This document shows positions 35,813 through 48,184 of a DNA stretch of 64,000 bases, piece by piece. A program made the position numbers and the translations under genes. Source of the DNA: Megalobrama amblycephala (Eukaryota > Chordata > Actinopteri > Cypriniformes > Xenocyprididae); the NCBI RefSeq assembly GCF_018812025.1, contig NC_063065.1:32431621-32495620 (forward strand), given 5' to 3'. Position 1 is the stretch's first letter; every line of letters begins with the position of its first letter. Under the pieces are notes generated by a model that had not been told where the DNA came from, did not search any database, and was given only the letters and a program-made list of their open reading frames with translations.

Positions 35813-36739
35813 GGCCTGTTGCACAAAGCCGGTTTCAGATTCTATCCAGATAAATTCAGGATTAGTTTGAGTAAACTCTGGTTTTTCGGGCTTATGAATG
35901 TGGATTGATTTTTAGCGGATTTCATTGCTCCAGAGCAGGTTTTATTCTGGGTTAGAGATTGCAAACCAAAACTCGACCAATCAGCTGTAAGTAAAGTGAC
36001 ATGAATCTGATGCAATAAAGCCACTCCCCCTGTATCTCTAGCTCCAAATTAAATCCAAAAACATTTTAGAGACAAAATTGCTCATCTTTTGCTGCTAATT
36101 ATTTATTATATTTATATTTATATTATATAAATTAATTATGTATAATTCATATATTAGTATATTCATATAATTATTATATTAATCGACAATATTTTTGCTT
36201 TTAAATTGATATAAATATAATACATGCATTTATATATAAAGTTTTTAAACAAATTAAGCTTATGTGTATGAGCTCTTTGTGAAACTAATATAAATTATTA
36301 TATTAGAAATTATTCGGCATTTTTGTTTGATTCACATACATTGATATAGTCAGATATTTTCTTTCAGTTGCCTTCTCAAACTTTCACTGCAGCAGCAGTG
36401 TTTATTCCTGTCATTTAATTTCATGATATTTTCATTATGATCTCTTAGTCTTCAGAAGAGACGTGAATTTGTGCGGCTCTCTTGTGAGAAGTGAATCAAA
36501 TGGACGCTTTGCATGTTCCGTGTGATTGGCTGTTTGCTGCACGTGTCACACTTTCAGGTGCACGCACTTTAGAGTCAATCACAAACTCTGGATTAAACCT
36601 GAGTTGACAGAGAAAGTGTATACCGAGCGTTGTGCAACAGCTGATCCTGATCTAAACCAGCTTGGATTTATCTGGATTTGTCAACTCTAAACCTACTCTG
36701 AAACTCATAGTTTGTTCAACTAGCTTCATGCAACAGGCC
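35813..36739. mobile_element. Inverted-repeat element, GGCCTGTTGCA ends
   Basis: ggcctgttgcacaaagccgg at the left is mirrored by agcttcatgcaacaggcc at the right. Sub-terminal blocks are also mirrored (ccagataaa-tcaggattagt versus atcctgatctaaaccagct). It is 927 bp with an AT-rich core and no frame. The superfamily is unclear (PIF/Harbinger-like or hAT-like). It lies between the two halves of the coding relic. Confidence 0.7.
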
Positions 36740-36799
36740 AATGAACTTGTCCACTGCAAGCTGTTTCAACTAAAAGTATAAGTTACCCTAACCTTAGCC

Positions 36800-37330
36800 T
36801 ATTTCTACATCCTTACAGAACATGGTCTACATGGATGAAGAGTTGGATTTTCTTTACTTGGGACATCTTTCATGGCGTGTGTGAGGAAGAACAACAAAAA
36901 CATTGTTGACGCCTTTTATAGCCAGAACAGCACTGAAGAGATGATGAGATCAGCATCCCCCTCTTCCCCACAACAACTGAACCAGCAAAGGATAATATGG
37001 CCTATCACCTCGACATAGACAGTCAGCAGTTAAGGCTAACCTGCACTACCTGTTTGTGGGGAACATCACTCCAACTACACTGGCACACCCTCAAAAAACT
37101 CCCAACACTCACTGACTTCAATGCTGCGGGAATTTCTGCACTGACGAAATGCACACCTTGGCATTCGTTGATGCAGGCTTCCTCCTCCACATATGAGCTG
37201 CATTACAGGGGACGTACTGTAACAAACCCTCACCCGGTGTTCAGATCAGAAGTGGCTGTGAGGACTAACACTGTCAACATCAATGAATGGAAATGCATGC
37301 AAATGATGGCATATTTAATTAGATAATGTC
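36800..37330 (+). pseudogene. Degenerate coding relic, unknown family, 3' part
   Basis: A ctacatccttacag acceptor-like site precedes plus-strand frames: MDEELDFLYLGHLSW, then after a shift NIVDAFYSQNSTEEMM, then HTLKKLPTLTDFNAAGIS and about 45 further codons before a stop at 37325. Strand and protein-like composition agree with the relic at 33.4-34.5 kb, so I infer one dead gene split by two MITEs. The family is not recognised. Confidence 0.4.
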
Positions 37331-37465
37331 TCATTTACATATTTAAACATAACATTTTAGAAAACAGTCGTCTTATTGTACTGTGATTAATCAACTGAGG
37401 AAAGTGTGTGATATCTGTTTGTTAAAATGGTGACCCTTTTCACCTGTGGTGTCTTGCAAGACATA

Positions 37466-38630
37466 CAGTGCACAGCATAAATGAGTACTGAAACTTCTGA
37501 AAATCAGCAATTACTCAATTACTTAGAAGACATGTTAGGGTTCTTTAGAGATATAATGTTCCAGCAAGTCTGCTTAATCAATTACTAAAGCAGCATGTTA
37601 AAATGATTCAGGAAAATAAGATTTTCTTATCAAGGTGATAAAATGTTGTGTAGCAAAAATGAGCGCACCCTCCTTAAAGTTACTAAATAAAACAAAATAA
37701 AAATGTTCTGGTGTAAGTTTAAGGCAATGTTTGATCAACAGGTAAGTATGCTGAACCAAAACATTTAAAGAGAAGTCATTTCTTGACAATTAAAAGTGTT
37801 ATATAACCCACTGAATCATTCTCAGACTTAATGCTGACAACAATGGAAGCACTTGGGAGAGAACTGTCAGGAGACTTATTTCTTAGCACAAAAGAGGACA
37901 GTGGTATAAGAGGATTACCAAATCATTGTTTTAAGTGTGAAAATATAGCAAAAGTAACACAGAAATTCAAAATTGAACTTGTGACATAATCAGGCCTTCA
38001 TTTTAAGCTTTCATTTAGGGATGAGGGATTTTTTTTTTGCTAGACAAAGAGCAGGAGAAATACCAAGCGAGTGTCTCAGAGCCAGCAAAAGCTATGAAAA
38101 GAGTGAGTGTTTATCTCACAGAGTAAGATGCAGCCTGCAGAAATGACATGCACTGGAACTACCTACTGTAGCCAAAGCACAATAAAGTCAGTTAGCCATT
38201 TCCAAAGCCCATATTTACAAAATATAGATTCTGCGAATCAATACTCTGGTCTCATTGGATCTAACAGCATCTTAAATGTTCTGGTGTTGCTAGAGGAGGA
38301 GTGCAGTGAGAAGTGCCTGGTTCCCACAGTAAAGTTCAGTGATAGTAAAGCTCTTATATAGGGATGTATGAGTGCTGAAGGTGTGAGGGAGTTGTGCTTT
38401 ATCAATGCGGTCATGAATTCCCACACCACTGTGTAATTTAATACACAAACCTGAAACAGAAGATGTTACCCTTTCCTCATTCCCTGCATTGTTGGACATT
38501 TTTTCAACATGACAATGAGGATAATACATTTTAGTTTTGCCATCTTTCCATGAATTGTATTAGTGATCATAAAGAAAATACATCTTTTGTATTTGTTCAG
38601 TAGGGGTGTACTCATTTATGCTGTGCACTG
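37466..38630 (+). mobile_element. Tc1-like transposon, dead, second family member
   Basis: It starts CAGTGCACAGCATAAATGAG and ends with the mirrored ctcatttatgctgtgcactg, with TA at 37464-37465 and 38631-38632. At 1165 bp it is much shorter than the 8.9-kb element once that element's nested insertion is removed. Related but distinct ends place both in one Tc1 subgroup. Inside, only shreds of a transposase remain (from about 37842), with many stops. Confidence 0.8.
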
Positions 38631-38639
38631 TACATTCCT

Positions 38640-40079
38640 GAGGATTGAATCCTAAAATCCAAGTGATGCCTTTTCTTGTTATTTATTCCAAATGTACTTT
38701 CACTTTCTTTCCACTTCTAAACAATCCACAAAGGGACCACTAAAGGACCATCTTGCTAATCGTTTCACTCTTAAACTCCAAGGACAGACAATTCATCACA
38801 TCATTACTCGAAGCATGACCGCAAGCCTGCGATCCTCGTGGGTCAGTACAGCAGCTGGGGCTGAATCCCAACAACAGTTGCTTATTTACACAGCCGCTGC
38901 CTGCCTGCCGCGCATGGATGCTCCTTTATTTGGGCTATTGCTGAACAGAGGAAAGAATTATATTAATATAGTGAGGTTATATTTGCACTGCTACATCACC
39001 TGATCAATAGTAGATTACATTAAGGGTAGACAAGGGGAACCGGTCTTGGTGCCTGACATCCTAATCTGGTCTGGGGAAGAGAATCGATGCATTAGGCACA
39101 AAGATATTCCAGCCTCCGTCTATACCATCCATCAACAAACTCATCTCATCAACCTATTTATTCTGCTGCCATAAACAAAAACGACCTCTATCCGGAGTCA
39201 TGGAGCCGGAGAAGCTCTCCAGGCGAGGATCTATGCTGAGCCAGTCGTAGACAACTCCATCAAACAGGCAGGTAGACATAAGCTCAAATGGGTAGATAAT
39301 GGGCTCATCTGCATAACACCGATCCAGGGTTGAGAAAACAATTTCTCTCGCACAAATGATAGCATGAAAGCCATTATCAAATGTGCCCTCGGTTGAGCTC
39401 TGCCACAATCAGTTATGTTGTATCGGTCGATGATATTTGCTGGGAGGGCGAAGGGCGATCGTACACTTTCATTTGCAAACATCTCCTGTATCATCCATTA
39501 GCGAGAAGCGCGCCAGTCGTTGCTCTTCTGTCTGGCTTCTCGTGGGTAGTGTGTCTACGGATGGTGCAATTAATGAATTTTTAATCATGCTGTTCTTTGG
39601 TTGCAGTATGTGTCTTGTTTCCATATTGCTGGGCGATTTGATATGGTGAACACCTACTGTGTCTCTGAAAATGATATGGGTTTGATGAATGAGGATTACG
39701 TTCAACAGGGATTTTAAAACCTGACATGAAACAGTTAGTAATGATCTGATGATAGTATGAGTCCGCCGTTCTAATATCCTTAAAATTAATAAAATTACAG
39801 TTAGCCAGTATGAGGAGAGGCCATATGAAATTAACGGTTTTAAAAACTGATTCGATGAGCCACTTTTGAAGTCTTGTAAAACAGACAAGAGTACAAGAGA
39901 TACCTTTAGCTCTAAGTTATAAATGAATGAGAACTTAGATCTGTAACTTTTTAAAAAAATAAATAAACCAAGTTGCTACATTGCTTGGCAATCATAATTG
40001 GACTACAGATAATGCACTATATTATTTGGGAGAATGGTAATTAATGATAAATGTAAATATTTACTGAAAATTAATTATT
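38640..40079. other. Intergenic, nothing recognised
   Basis: No gene, no repeat end. Several 60-140-codon frames overlap on opposite strands and have no recognisable content. Confidence 0.45.
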
Positions 40080-40168
40080 TAAAAATTAATACAAAATAAA
40101 AATAAAATAAATTTAATAATTGTATTATTTTTTTAATTTGAAAATTAAATAATAAATTAGTATTATTA

Positions 40169-40236
<68 letters not shown>

Positions 40237-40331
40237 AAATATAAATAGTAATTCATAAATTAATAATTAAATCATTTAACAATTAATATAAAAATAAATT
40301 GAAAATTAAAAAAATATCAGTAATAAAAGTA

Positions 40332-40365
<34 letters not shown>

Positions 40366-40715
40366 TAAATAGTTAAATTCTTAAATAAAAATAGATGTCA
40401 TTTTATATAGTAAATTAATAATTAAATTACTTAAATTAATATAGAAAATAAATTGAAAATTAAAAAATACTAGTAATATTAGTAGTAATTATTATTATTA
40501 TTATTATTATTATTAATATTAAATAGTTAAACGAATAAATAAAATTAAGATGTAATGTCATTTATATAGTAATTTATAACTTAAAAGATAAATGTATTTT
40601 TGTGTGTTCTTTAATACATATTTAAATAATAATGTAAAATTGTATTAATGTAAAATCCCTACAATTGACTTGAAGAATTATTAATATTATTATTATTAGT
40701 AGTAGTAGTAGTAGT
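40080..40715. repeat. AT-rich tandem repeats with (TA)n, (ATT)n and (TAG)n
   Basis: (TA)n spans about 40170-40231. A unit of about 155 bp starting taataattaaat is present at 40261-40415 and again at 40416-40570; each contains aaataaattgaaaattaaaa, an (ATT)n run and ttaaatagttaaa. A weaker third unit may precede it. (TAG)n lies at about 40699-40714. Confidence 0.8.
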
Positions 40716-42505
40716 GTAATTGAACTAAAAAACAAATCATACAGTTGTATTTATATTCATAAAGATATATACCTTAATAAATATATGCTTATTATTATTT
40801 ATGTATGCATGTAAACAGCCAACAATTAGGCAATTTTACTATATTATTTGACTTTTTTATTTTGTGATTAATATGAACTAATTTCATTAATAAATACAAT
40901 ATAACATTTAATACATATTTGTCACTATTTTATAAAAGCAATAAGACAAAGCTATATGTTTCAGTAATGTTACCACGATACCTCTTAACTGAAGTAAAGC
41001 ACAGCCTCTTGTGGTGTAGTGCTTCATTTTTATTATTTATTTTATTTTTATTTTTTTAGCCAGTTTTGTCCATGAAGCCTTTTAAAAAACAAGACAGGGA
41101 GGAAAGATGATGATTATAAGGTGTTGTGCCCTTCCCAAATTTTTGGCTAGTTAAACAGCTCTGTAAGTATATGTTAACAAGGGTAAGGGGGCAATTACAT
41201 GGTCCAGCTGAAAACATGACATCTCCCAGCGTTGTGTTTATAGTTTTGCTTTAGATTTAACTTTGCTCATCACAGGCCTGAACAGGCAAATTGGCTTTCC
41301 TCAGATTGATGGAGGCACACAAATAGCTGTAATCAGAGGCTGCGTTACGATAATGAGCAGGCAATACTAAACAGAAGCGAGAACCAACAGTCTTTGATCG
41401 TCAGCTCCACCTTTGCCTACTTTAATTAGAGATATGCTAATGCAACATACGCTCACAATGGGAGAGGGATTCCTTGCTCAAGCCTTAACAGGGATTCAGG
41501 GTGAAAACATAATAAAAACACTGTCTGGTAGAGAAAATGTTGAGGTCTGGGAATATTTAATAAAAGATAGGTAGAAATGATTTTTTGATGCTTATAACAA
41601 AATTATTGTTTTAAATGTTAATATCCTGCTAAATATTAAAATCATATATTTTCTCCCTGAGGTCAACTTATAATGTCGGTCATAATTTACTTTTTTTTGT
41701 GAGTATTTCCAACTCTCTCTGACCCTTAGAATTAAAAGGGCCAATATTTTGCTGATGTGGCTTTATGAATTCAGTGTAAATGCCTTCTTTACATGTTTAA
41801 TTGCACTTACACAAGGTTGTTGTTTTTTTTTAGGTCTAACATTTTATTGCCCTAATCTTTCAGTAAGAGTCATCCCTCCACAATGTTTACTTGAGATACT
41901 GTGCATTTTGGGATTATGACATCAGAAATCCAAGGATTTTGGAGATCTTTTCTGAACAGGGGAGAAAATTAAAGTAAGTTTTCAAGGAAAAGTTCAAGTA
42001 AAATTCTGCTTCTCACAATATGACCTCTTTAAAATGATCTTACCTAGAATGTACAGTACTTCATAACAAATGTTGAACTGCATCTCACACCAGTTTTCTG
42101 ACCATTAAACCTTGACAAATTGATTTAAGGAGAATCTGCAGGAAGCAATGAATAAATAAATGACATTCTTTCCACCTCTTCACTGCCTTGATGATATCTG
42201 GGCAGTGGAGTTCTTCATATTCAAATCTCAACTGATAAAGCATCAATAATTTAAATACAGGACAATATTTATTTCACTGTTATTTATGAGGCAGGTCAAG
42301 CAGGTAGTAAAATGTTGGCATAACAGATTTTAGAAAGTATGATAGAATATTATCCAAATTGTATTATGAGAAGTAAAATAAAGTCCAACTGATGATAGAA
42401 AAAATAAATGCATTGAAATAATGATGTAAATATCATTATTCATATAAAATATTGTTCTTCAATAAGTATGCAAAAATATAGGGATATACAGTATTATGAG
42501 CTCTT
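40716..42505. other. Intergenic, nothing recognised
   Basis: AT-rich with no gene, RNA or repeat boundary that I can support. Confidence 0.45.
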
Positions 42506-42509
42506 TTTT

Positions 42510-42695
42510 TGCAGCGGCTATTCACACTAAGTGTAACTAGCATTTTCTTAGTGATAGATGCTATTTACACCAAATGCAAATAACTGTAGATGTGACTATA
42601 GCAATATATTCGATTTACACTAGGTGAATATAGCAATAGATTCTGTTTACACCATGCAAAAGTATCAGTTTTTTGCAATAAGAGTAAATAGTAAT
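42510..42695. repeat. Degenerate repeat of a GCTATTTACACY word, left part
   Basis: ctattcacactaagtgtaact, gctatttacaccaaatgcaa and cgatttacactaggtgaata recur every 40-60 bp. Several units are themselves palindromic. The pattern resumes after the Tc1-like insertion (gatgctatctatactttat, gattcacacctc at 44276-44315). Confidence 0.5.
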
Positions 42696-42697
42696 TA

Positions 42698-44272
42698 CAA
42701 ACCCGATTCCAAAAAAGTTGGGACACTGTACAAATTGTGAATAAAAACAGAATGCAATGATGTGGAAGTTTCAAATTTCAATATTTTATTCAGAATACAA
42801 CATAGATGACATATCAAATGTTTAAACTGAGAAAATGTATCATTTTAAGGGAAAAATACATTGATTTTAAATTTCATGGCATCAACACATCTCAAAAAAG
42901 TTGGGACAAGGCCATGTTTACCACTGTGTGGCATCCCCTCTTCTTTTTATAACAGTCTGCAAACGTCTGGGGACTGAGGAGACAAGTTGCTCAAGTTTAG
43001 GAATAGGAATGTTGTCCCATTCTTGTCTAATACAGGCTTCTAGTTGCTCAACTGTCTTAGGTCTTCTTTGTCGCATCTTCCTCATTATGATGCGCCAAAT
43101 GTTTTCTATGGGTGAAAGATCTGGACTGCAGGCTGGCCATTTCAGTACCCGGATCCTTCTTCTACGCAGCCATGATGTTGTAATTGATGCAGTATGTGGT
43201 CTGGCATTGTCATGTTGGAAAATGCAAGGTCTTCCCTGAAAGAGACGACGTCTGGATGGGAGCATATGTTGTTCTAGAACTTGGATATACCTTTCAGCAT
43301 TGATGGTGCCTTTCCAGATGTGTAAGCTACCCATGCCACACGCACTCATGCAACCCCATACCATCAGAGATGCAGGCTTCTGAACTGAGCGCTGATAACA
43401 ACCTGGGTTGTCCTTGTCCTCTTTAGTCCGGATGACATGGCATCCCAGTTTTCCAAAAAGAACTTCAAATTTTGATTCGTCTGACCACAGAACAGTTTTC
43501 CACTTTGCCACAGTCCATTTTAAATGAGCCTTGGCCCAGAGAAAACGCCTGCGCTTCTGGATCATGTTTAGATATGGCTTCTTTTTTGACCTATAGAGTT
43601 TTAGCCGGCAACGGCGAATGGCACGGTGGATTGTGTTCACCGACAATGTTTTCTGGAAGTATTCCTGAGCCCATGTTGTGATTTCCATTACAGTAGCATT
43701 CCTGTATGTGATGCAGTGCCGTCTAAGGGCCCGAAGATCACGGGCATCCAGTATGGTTTTCCGGCCTTGACCCTTACGCACAGAGATTGTTCCAGATTCT
43801 CTGAATCTTTGGATGATATTATGCACTGTAGATGATGATAACTTCAAACTCTTTGCATTTTTTTGAGAAACTTTTCTGCTCCACTATTTTTGGCCGCAGC
43901 ATTGGGGGAATTGGTGATCCTCTGCCCATCTTGACTTCTGAGAGACACTGCCACTCTGAGAGGCTCTTTTTATACCCAATCATGTTGCCAGTTGACCTAA
44001 TAAGTTGCAAATTGGTCCTCCAGATGTTCCTTATATGTACATTTAACTTTTCCGGCCTCTTATTGCTACCTGTCCCAACTTTTTTGGAATGTGTAGCTCT
44101 CAAGAAATCCAAAATGAGCCAATATTTGGCATGACATTTCAAAATGTCTCACTTTCAACATTTGATATATTATCTATATTCTATTGTGAATAAAATATAA
44201 GTTTATGAGATTTGTAAATTATTGCATTCCTTTTTTTCATTCGCAATTTGTACAGTGTCCCGATCGGGTTTG
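42698..44272 (-). mobile_element. Tc1-like transposon, nearly complete, 1575 bp
   Basis: The left end CAAACCCGATTCCAAAAAAG with ttgggacactgtacaaattg is mirrored by caatttgtacagtgtcccga and tcgggtttg at the right. TA flanks both (42696-42697, 44273-44274). The right terminus lacks about 13 bp of the mirrored ccaacttttttgg block, which would weaken mobilisation. Internal copies of aaaaagttgggaca sit near both ends. I recall this family as widespread and often little-diverged across teleosts. Confidence 0.9.
42918..43929 (-). pseudogene. Tc1-like transposase, DD34E, one frameshift near the N-terminus
   Basis: Transposases of this family bind the terminal repeats and cut and paste DNA at TA in the nucleus. 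From the TAA-side end the frame is open for 309 codons; in that numbering the helix-turn-helix residues start at 3 (LSSSTVHNIIQRF), the GRPR-like linker is near 27, catalytic D123 is in LWSDESKFEV, D213 in QHDNARPHTA and E248 in DLSPIENIW. Exactly 34 residues separate the last two, the Tc1 signature. The natural ATG (MGRGSPIPP) lies at 43929 in another frame; the shift is near the run of seven T at 43858-43864. The rest has no stop. An internal start at 43847 would lose the first helix-turn-helix. Confidence 0.85.
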
Positions 44273-44279
44273 TAGATGC

Positions 44280-46782
44280 TATCTATACTTTATATTGGCA
44301 GATACGATTCACACCTCAATACTTTTGTACATTAACAGGATGCAATAATATCATAGAGTGTAAATGATTATATTTATTATTAAAAGGATGGTGCCTTTTT
44401 GGGAGAATAAAAACCTTCCCTACACCTTCACCTAACCCTACCCAATAAACACTTTTAATATTATTAAACACTTGTTCACAGTTTATTTCTTCTTTTAGAA
44501 CATTATTTTCATTTTTATTAAAAATAAATGCAAGTTTAGCAAAAGGCGGACATTATTTTTTTAATTTATTTTGCTGTTCTGAGAATCGTCAGTTCACTGA
44601 ACCCAGAAATGAATAACCCTGAACTGCTACAAGCCACAGCAACAAAGAAAGGGACAGTAAGTAGTATCAAGTTTCTGTAGTAACAAATCTAATTCAGTGC
44701 ACTGACAGGTGTCCCCAGTGTACAGCGCTGTCTGCTTGAATGATTAGGAGACCAACGATGATAATGTTCATTCATCAGAACAATTGCTTCACCTCTCCCC
44801 CGCTTTGATATTAAAAAGTAATTATGAGTCCTGTGTCAGGTCACTGTAATTGAGCTCTAATGTGTAAAGTTATATAAATGCTATTTATCACATTTCTATG
44901 GAACCCTCCTGTCAGGACAGGGGCAAAGTTAACATATGAACTAATGTGCTATCAAAGTCTCTTCAGAAAATTAATTTCACTCGGTGGCCATCTTTGAAAC
45001 ACCTTTTGGCATGCAAGTACAGCTCCTATCTCTTTGAATTGGGAAACATAAAATTCTCCAAAGCTGTTTGCCAAGCTTTCGATTAAATTTCATATTTGAA
45101 ATCACCAATGAAATCTGACAACAACTGTCTCATAAATTTTGTTTCTAAATGCTTGAATCATGACAAAAAACAAAAATTTTTCAGGCTGGATGCACAGTTC
45201 TAAATGCACGTTTCTTGTGTTTCATTTCGGAGGCGTGCATCAGACTGTTTCTAGTAACCGGAGCTTCTAATGGCCGCTGCAGTGATGCGATGACTTTACC
45301 AATCGGCGATTGGCTCTTATTTAGAAGGCGGGGACATATTCCACCATATTGCGGGTTGCACTTTCTCCCATTCAAAATAATACAAGTGACACGTCTTGTG
45401 TTATTGTATAATCTTTGGTGCTATGTTCACACTGCCTCTAATTATAGCCCAAATCAGGTTTTTCCCCCTCACTTCTGGTTAACTGGTTGACAGTAAGAAC
45501 AACCTGACGCGCACTCAGTTTGACAGTTTCCAATCTGATCTGGCCCACTTTATTTTACGGAAATAATTTGGAAAAAAAAAAAAAATATCTAGCACAAAAA
45601 TGGACTCTCGAAATATTGTATTGTAATATTGTAAGTATGCATTGAGTATGTCAAGTAATCTTGAGAACTACAAAAAAAGAAATATGTTTGTGAACTTTAA
45701 TTCTAGTACTTTAAAAGTTTTGAAGGCAGTTCTGCCAAGAGCTACTCTTATGAATTTGAATAGTACCATACATCATTGTGCCAAAGTATTACTGAGGGTA
45801 ATGAAGTGTGAAGTGCAAGTGGAGCTGTGTTCTGTCATAAGAAGTAGGAGGAAGCTTTTCTCCTGCAGTGGGGGATTGTGGTTAGCCTTTCGGCAATCAT
45901 GGAACGAGTTTCTCACACCTTCAACTGTGAGAAAAAGAAAGCAGGGTGAGAGAGAAAGTAGGCCGAGTTAAAATGTGAGAGTAAGCTGTAAATTGAAAAG
46001 CATCAAGATGCGCAAGCACAGACGAGCGTCAATCTTCCCTCTGAAGAAGATGGATCTTAAGAGGGCAGAACCATCTGGGCCACAAGCTTCCTGCTTTTAG
46101 AAACACAAAGTGGTTGTCTGAAGGGAGCGTGAAGCCACTCTAATTCGGAAAGTGTTTTAACGCGTGCCACGGTGTTGGGCTTTTGTTAGTTCCACCATGT
46201 TTCCTTTCTCTTTGAGATGATTAGTGTTCGGCTTAGCTCTGATTCATTGGAAAGTCTCAAAATTTGCTGCGACAAGGATTCCCAATGTCTGTTGGATGGA
46301 AAACCATTTACTGTTCAGCATAGGAAGCTGCAAGAGTTCGAGAGAATATCTTTAGATCTGAAAAGACAAAAGGGGAACTGAATCACAGATCCTTATAATC
46401 TCCAGGCCCATTATATTGAGTGGGTTTTTCAAAAGGGTTGAATGCTTTTGTGAAATGCACCTACTCTGCGATCAAAACATCATTGAGCTCATTGTGATAA
46501 CATGAAAGAAGTTAGTAGATGGATGTCCTCATTCCTCTTTGATTAAACATTAGATCAGCAGTAAGTCTTTCTAATCTCATTGCTGGCTTCCTTGAGTCTG
46601 TTTGACGCCAGAATTAGGTTTATTTTGTCAGACCTAAACCACAGTCTGCCTGAATTGCAGGTCTAGCGTTCTCTATGGTTTTGCAATCGGTATGAAAGTA
46701 ATTTGGTCAGATTTGCAGAAGCGTATCACTGTTAATGGTGCAATATGTGGATATTTTTGTACAATGCATTTCTTTTTTCTCA
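44280..46782. other. Intergenic with repeat-like patches
   Basis: 44380-44580 (ttccctacaccttcacctaa, aaggcggacatta) looks like the continuation of the repeat flanking the Tc1-like element. 45190-45420 (atcggcgattggctcttatt, gaaggcggggacatattcc) resembles a fish repeat without visible ends. The remainder looks single-copy. No gene. Confidence 0.35.
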
Positions 46783-46827
46783 TGGAGGCATATTCTCCTT
46801 TTTTTTCCTCAGGAGAATATGCCTCCA
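46783..46827. repeat. Perfect 17-bp hairpin
   Basis: tggaggcatattctcct (46783-46799) and aggagaatatgcctcca (46811-46827) pair without a mismatch around an 11-nt T/C-rich loop. No tail of T follows on the plus strand. Not associated with a recognised element. Confidence 0.85.
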
Positions 46828-47016
46828 GTGAGCAGCTACCATTATATGAATCTTCATCGATGCATCTGTGGAAAATGCATAGACAGTAAAAATGGCTGTG
46901 GCATTAGATCTAGAAGAGACGTTTATTGTAAATGAAGATTAAAAGAAAACACTAAAAAGGGAGAATAAAGTGAAAATAGTGTCCAGCAGAAAGGGGAATC
47001 ATGCATCCTCACCCAC

Positions 47017-48184
47017 AGGCCATGTTTCAAACTGGTATTAAGATGCATTTTGGTCCAATAATCTCACAAGTGGACGATGCTAAATACAGGTGTTAACCGT
47101 GTCTAAAATGTTTTGAGCTTGTCCACTTTCAACCGCTTCCAAAGGTAGTCGATAAACGCATTTGACCCGATTGCTTTCGTAGTAAAAACGCTCATGTGGT
47201 TGAATGCATTCGAACAGCCACAAAAGACCACCTACTCTCCGCTTACTGACCTAATGTGTAAACATTATGGTAAGCATCAAGTCAAGAAGTCAAATGCATT
47301 ACCACAGAATACTATAATCCTGAGTTTAGTGCGTTTTCTGGTTTTAATTGGGATGTTGAGGTTACAGGGCTGTTTTGACCTATTAGTCATTTGATTTATG
47401 CCATCTCCAGTGGGCACACATCCCAGCAGAACTCATAGTGGATATAAAGTGAGCCTGCCACATAATACATAATCCCCTCTTTGTAAGACTTTCTCTGTTA
47501 GCGGTGGCACTTTTTCTTTCTTTCTTCAGGGTGCTTCATTTGTATAGCACCATGAGGGATGTGTAAGGAAAACCCAAAGAAAGAAGTCTTAAAATGAATC
47601 ATATTTTCTCTTGTGTGCTTAGTCATTCTCTTACTCTACAGTACATTCACAGTACATGGGATATTCTGCTCTTGACAAGACAGCTAATGTCCCTTAAATG
47701 CATTAAATGCAAATAGAGTTTGCTGATTATATTTCCTTAATTAAAAAGGTCACTTTCTTTTATGAAGCGTGCTAGCCAGATGGGATTTAAACTTTGTCGG
47801 CTGAAGATCCAAGTTCGGTTTGAAGACGAAAAACTTACCAAGCACAATGTTCTCTCACCATTCCTGATTTCTAACACACTCATAGTGTTGCGACCGGTCT
47901 GGTGGCTATCAGAGCAGAAACAAAAGCTGATGCTCTCCTTGTTTTTCTGTCGTCTCATATGTAAATCGCACAAGCTAATTTTGTTCGTTAGATCGAAAGA
48001 ACTGAAAAAATCCATACATTTACCCGCCCATAGACCCTCTCCTTGAAGTAATCAGAACAGAAGTGGTTGAAAGTGGACAAAAGAGAAGGATTAAAATACC
48101 AGGTGTATATGGGTATGTGTCTCCCTCCTCTACTTGTGATCCGATCGACCAAAATGCATCTTAATACCAGATGGAAAAGGGGCC
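47017..48184. mobile_element. Inverted-repeat element carrying a duplicated segment
   Basis: tcaaactggtattaagatgc plus attttggtcc at the left is mirrored by ggtc...gaccaaaatgcatc and ttaataccag at the right, and tgtccactttcaacc is mirrored by ggttgaaagtggaca further in. The central 47282-47745 is the segment also found at 50426. No transposase frame is present. The superfamily is not recognised. Confidence 0.65.
47282..47745 (+). repeat. Duplicated segment, copy A (inside the element)
   Basis: Starting tcaaatgcattaccaca and ending gctgattatatttccttaat, this is a close match to 50426-50917 in the same orientation. Small differences include an indel of about 14 bp near 47485, a T-run difference and a 13-bp gap near 47657. 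Confidence 0.9.

Noticed and set aside
43832..44134. Plus-strand 100-codon frame over the Tc1-like element
   Set aside because: Antisense shadow of the transposase N-terminus and terminal repeat.
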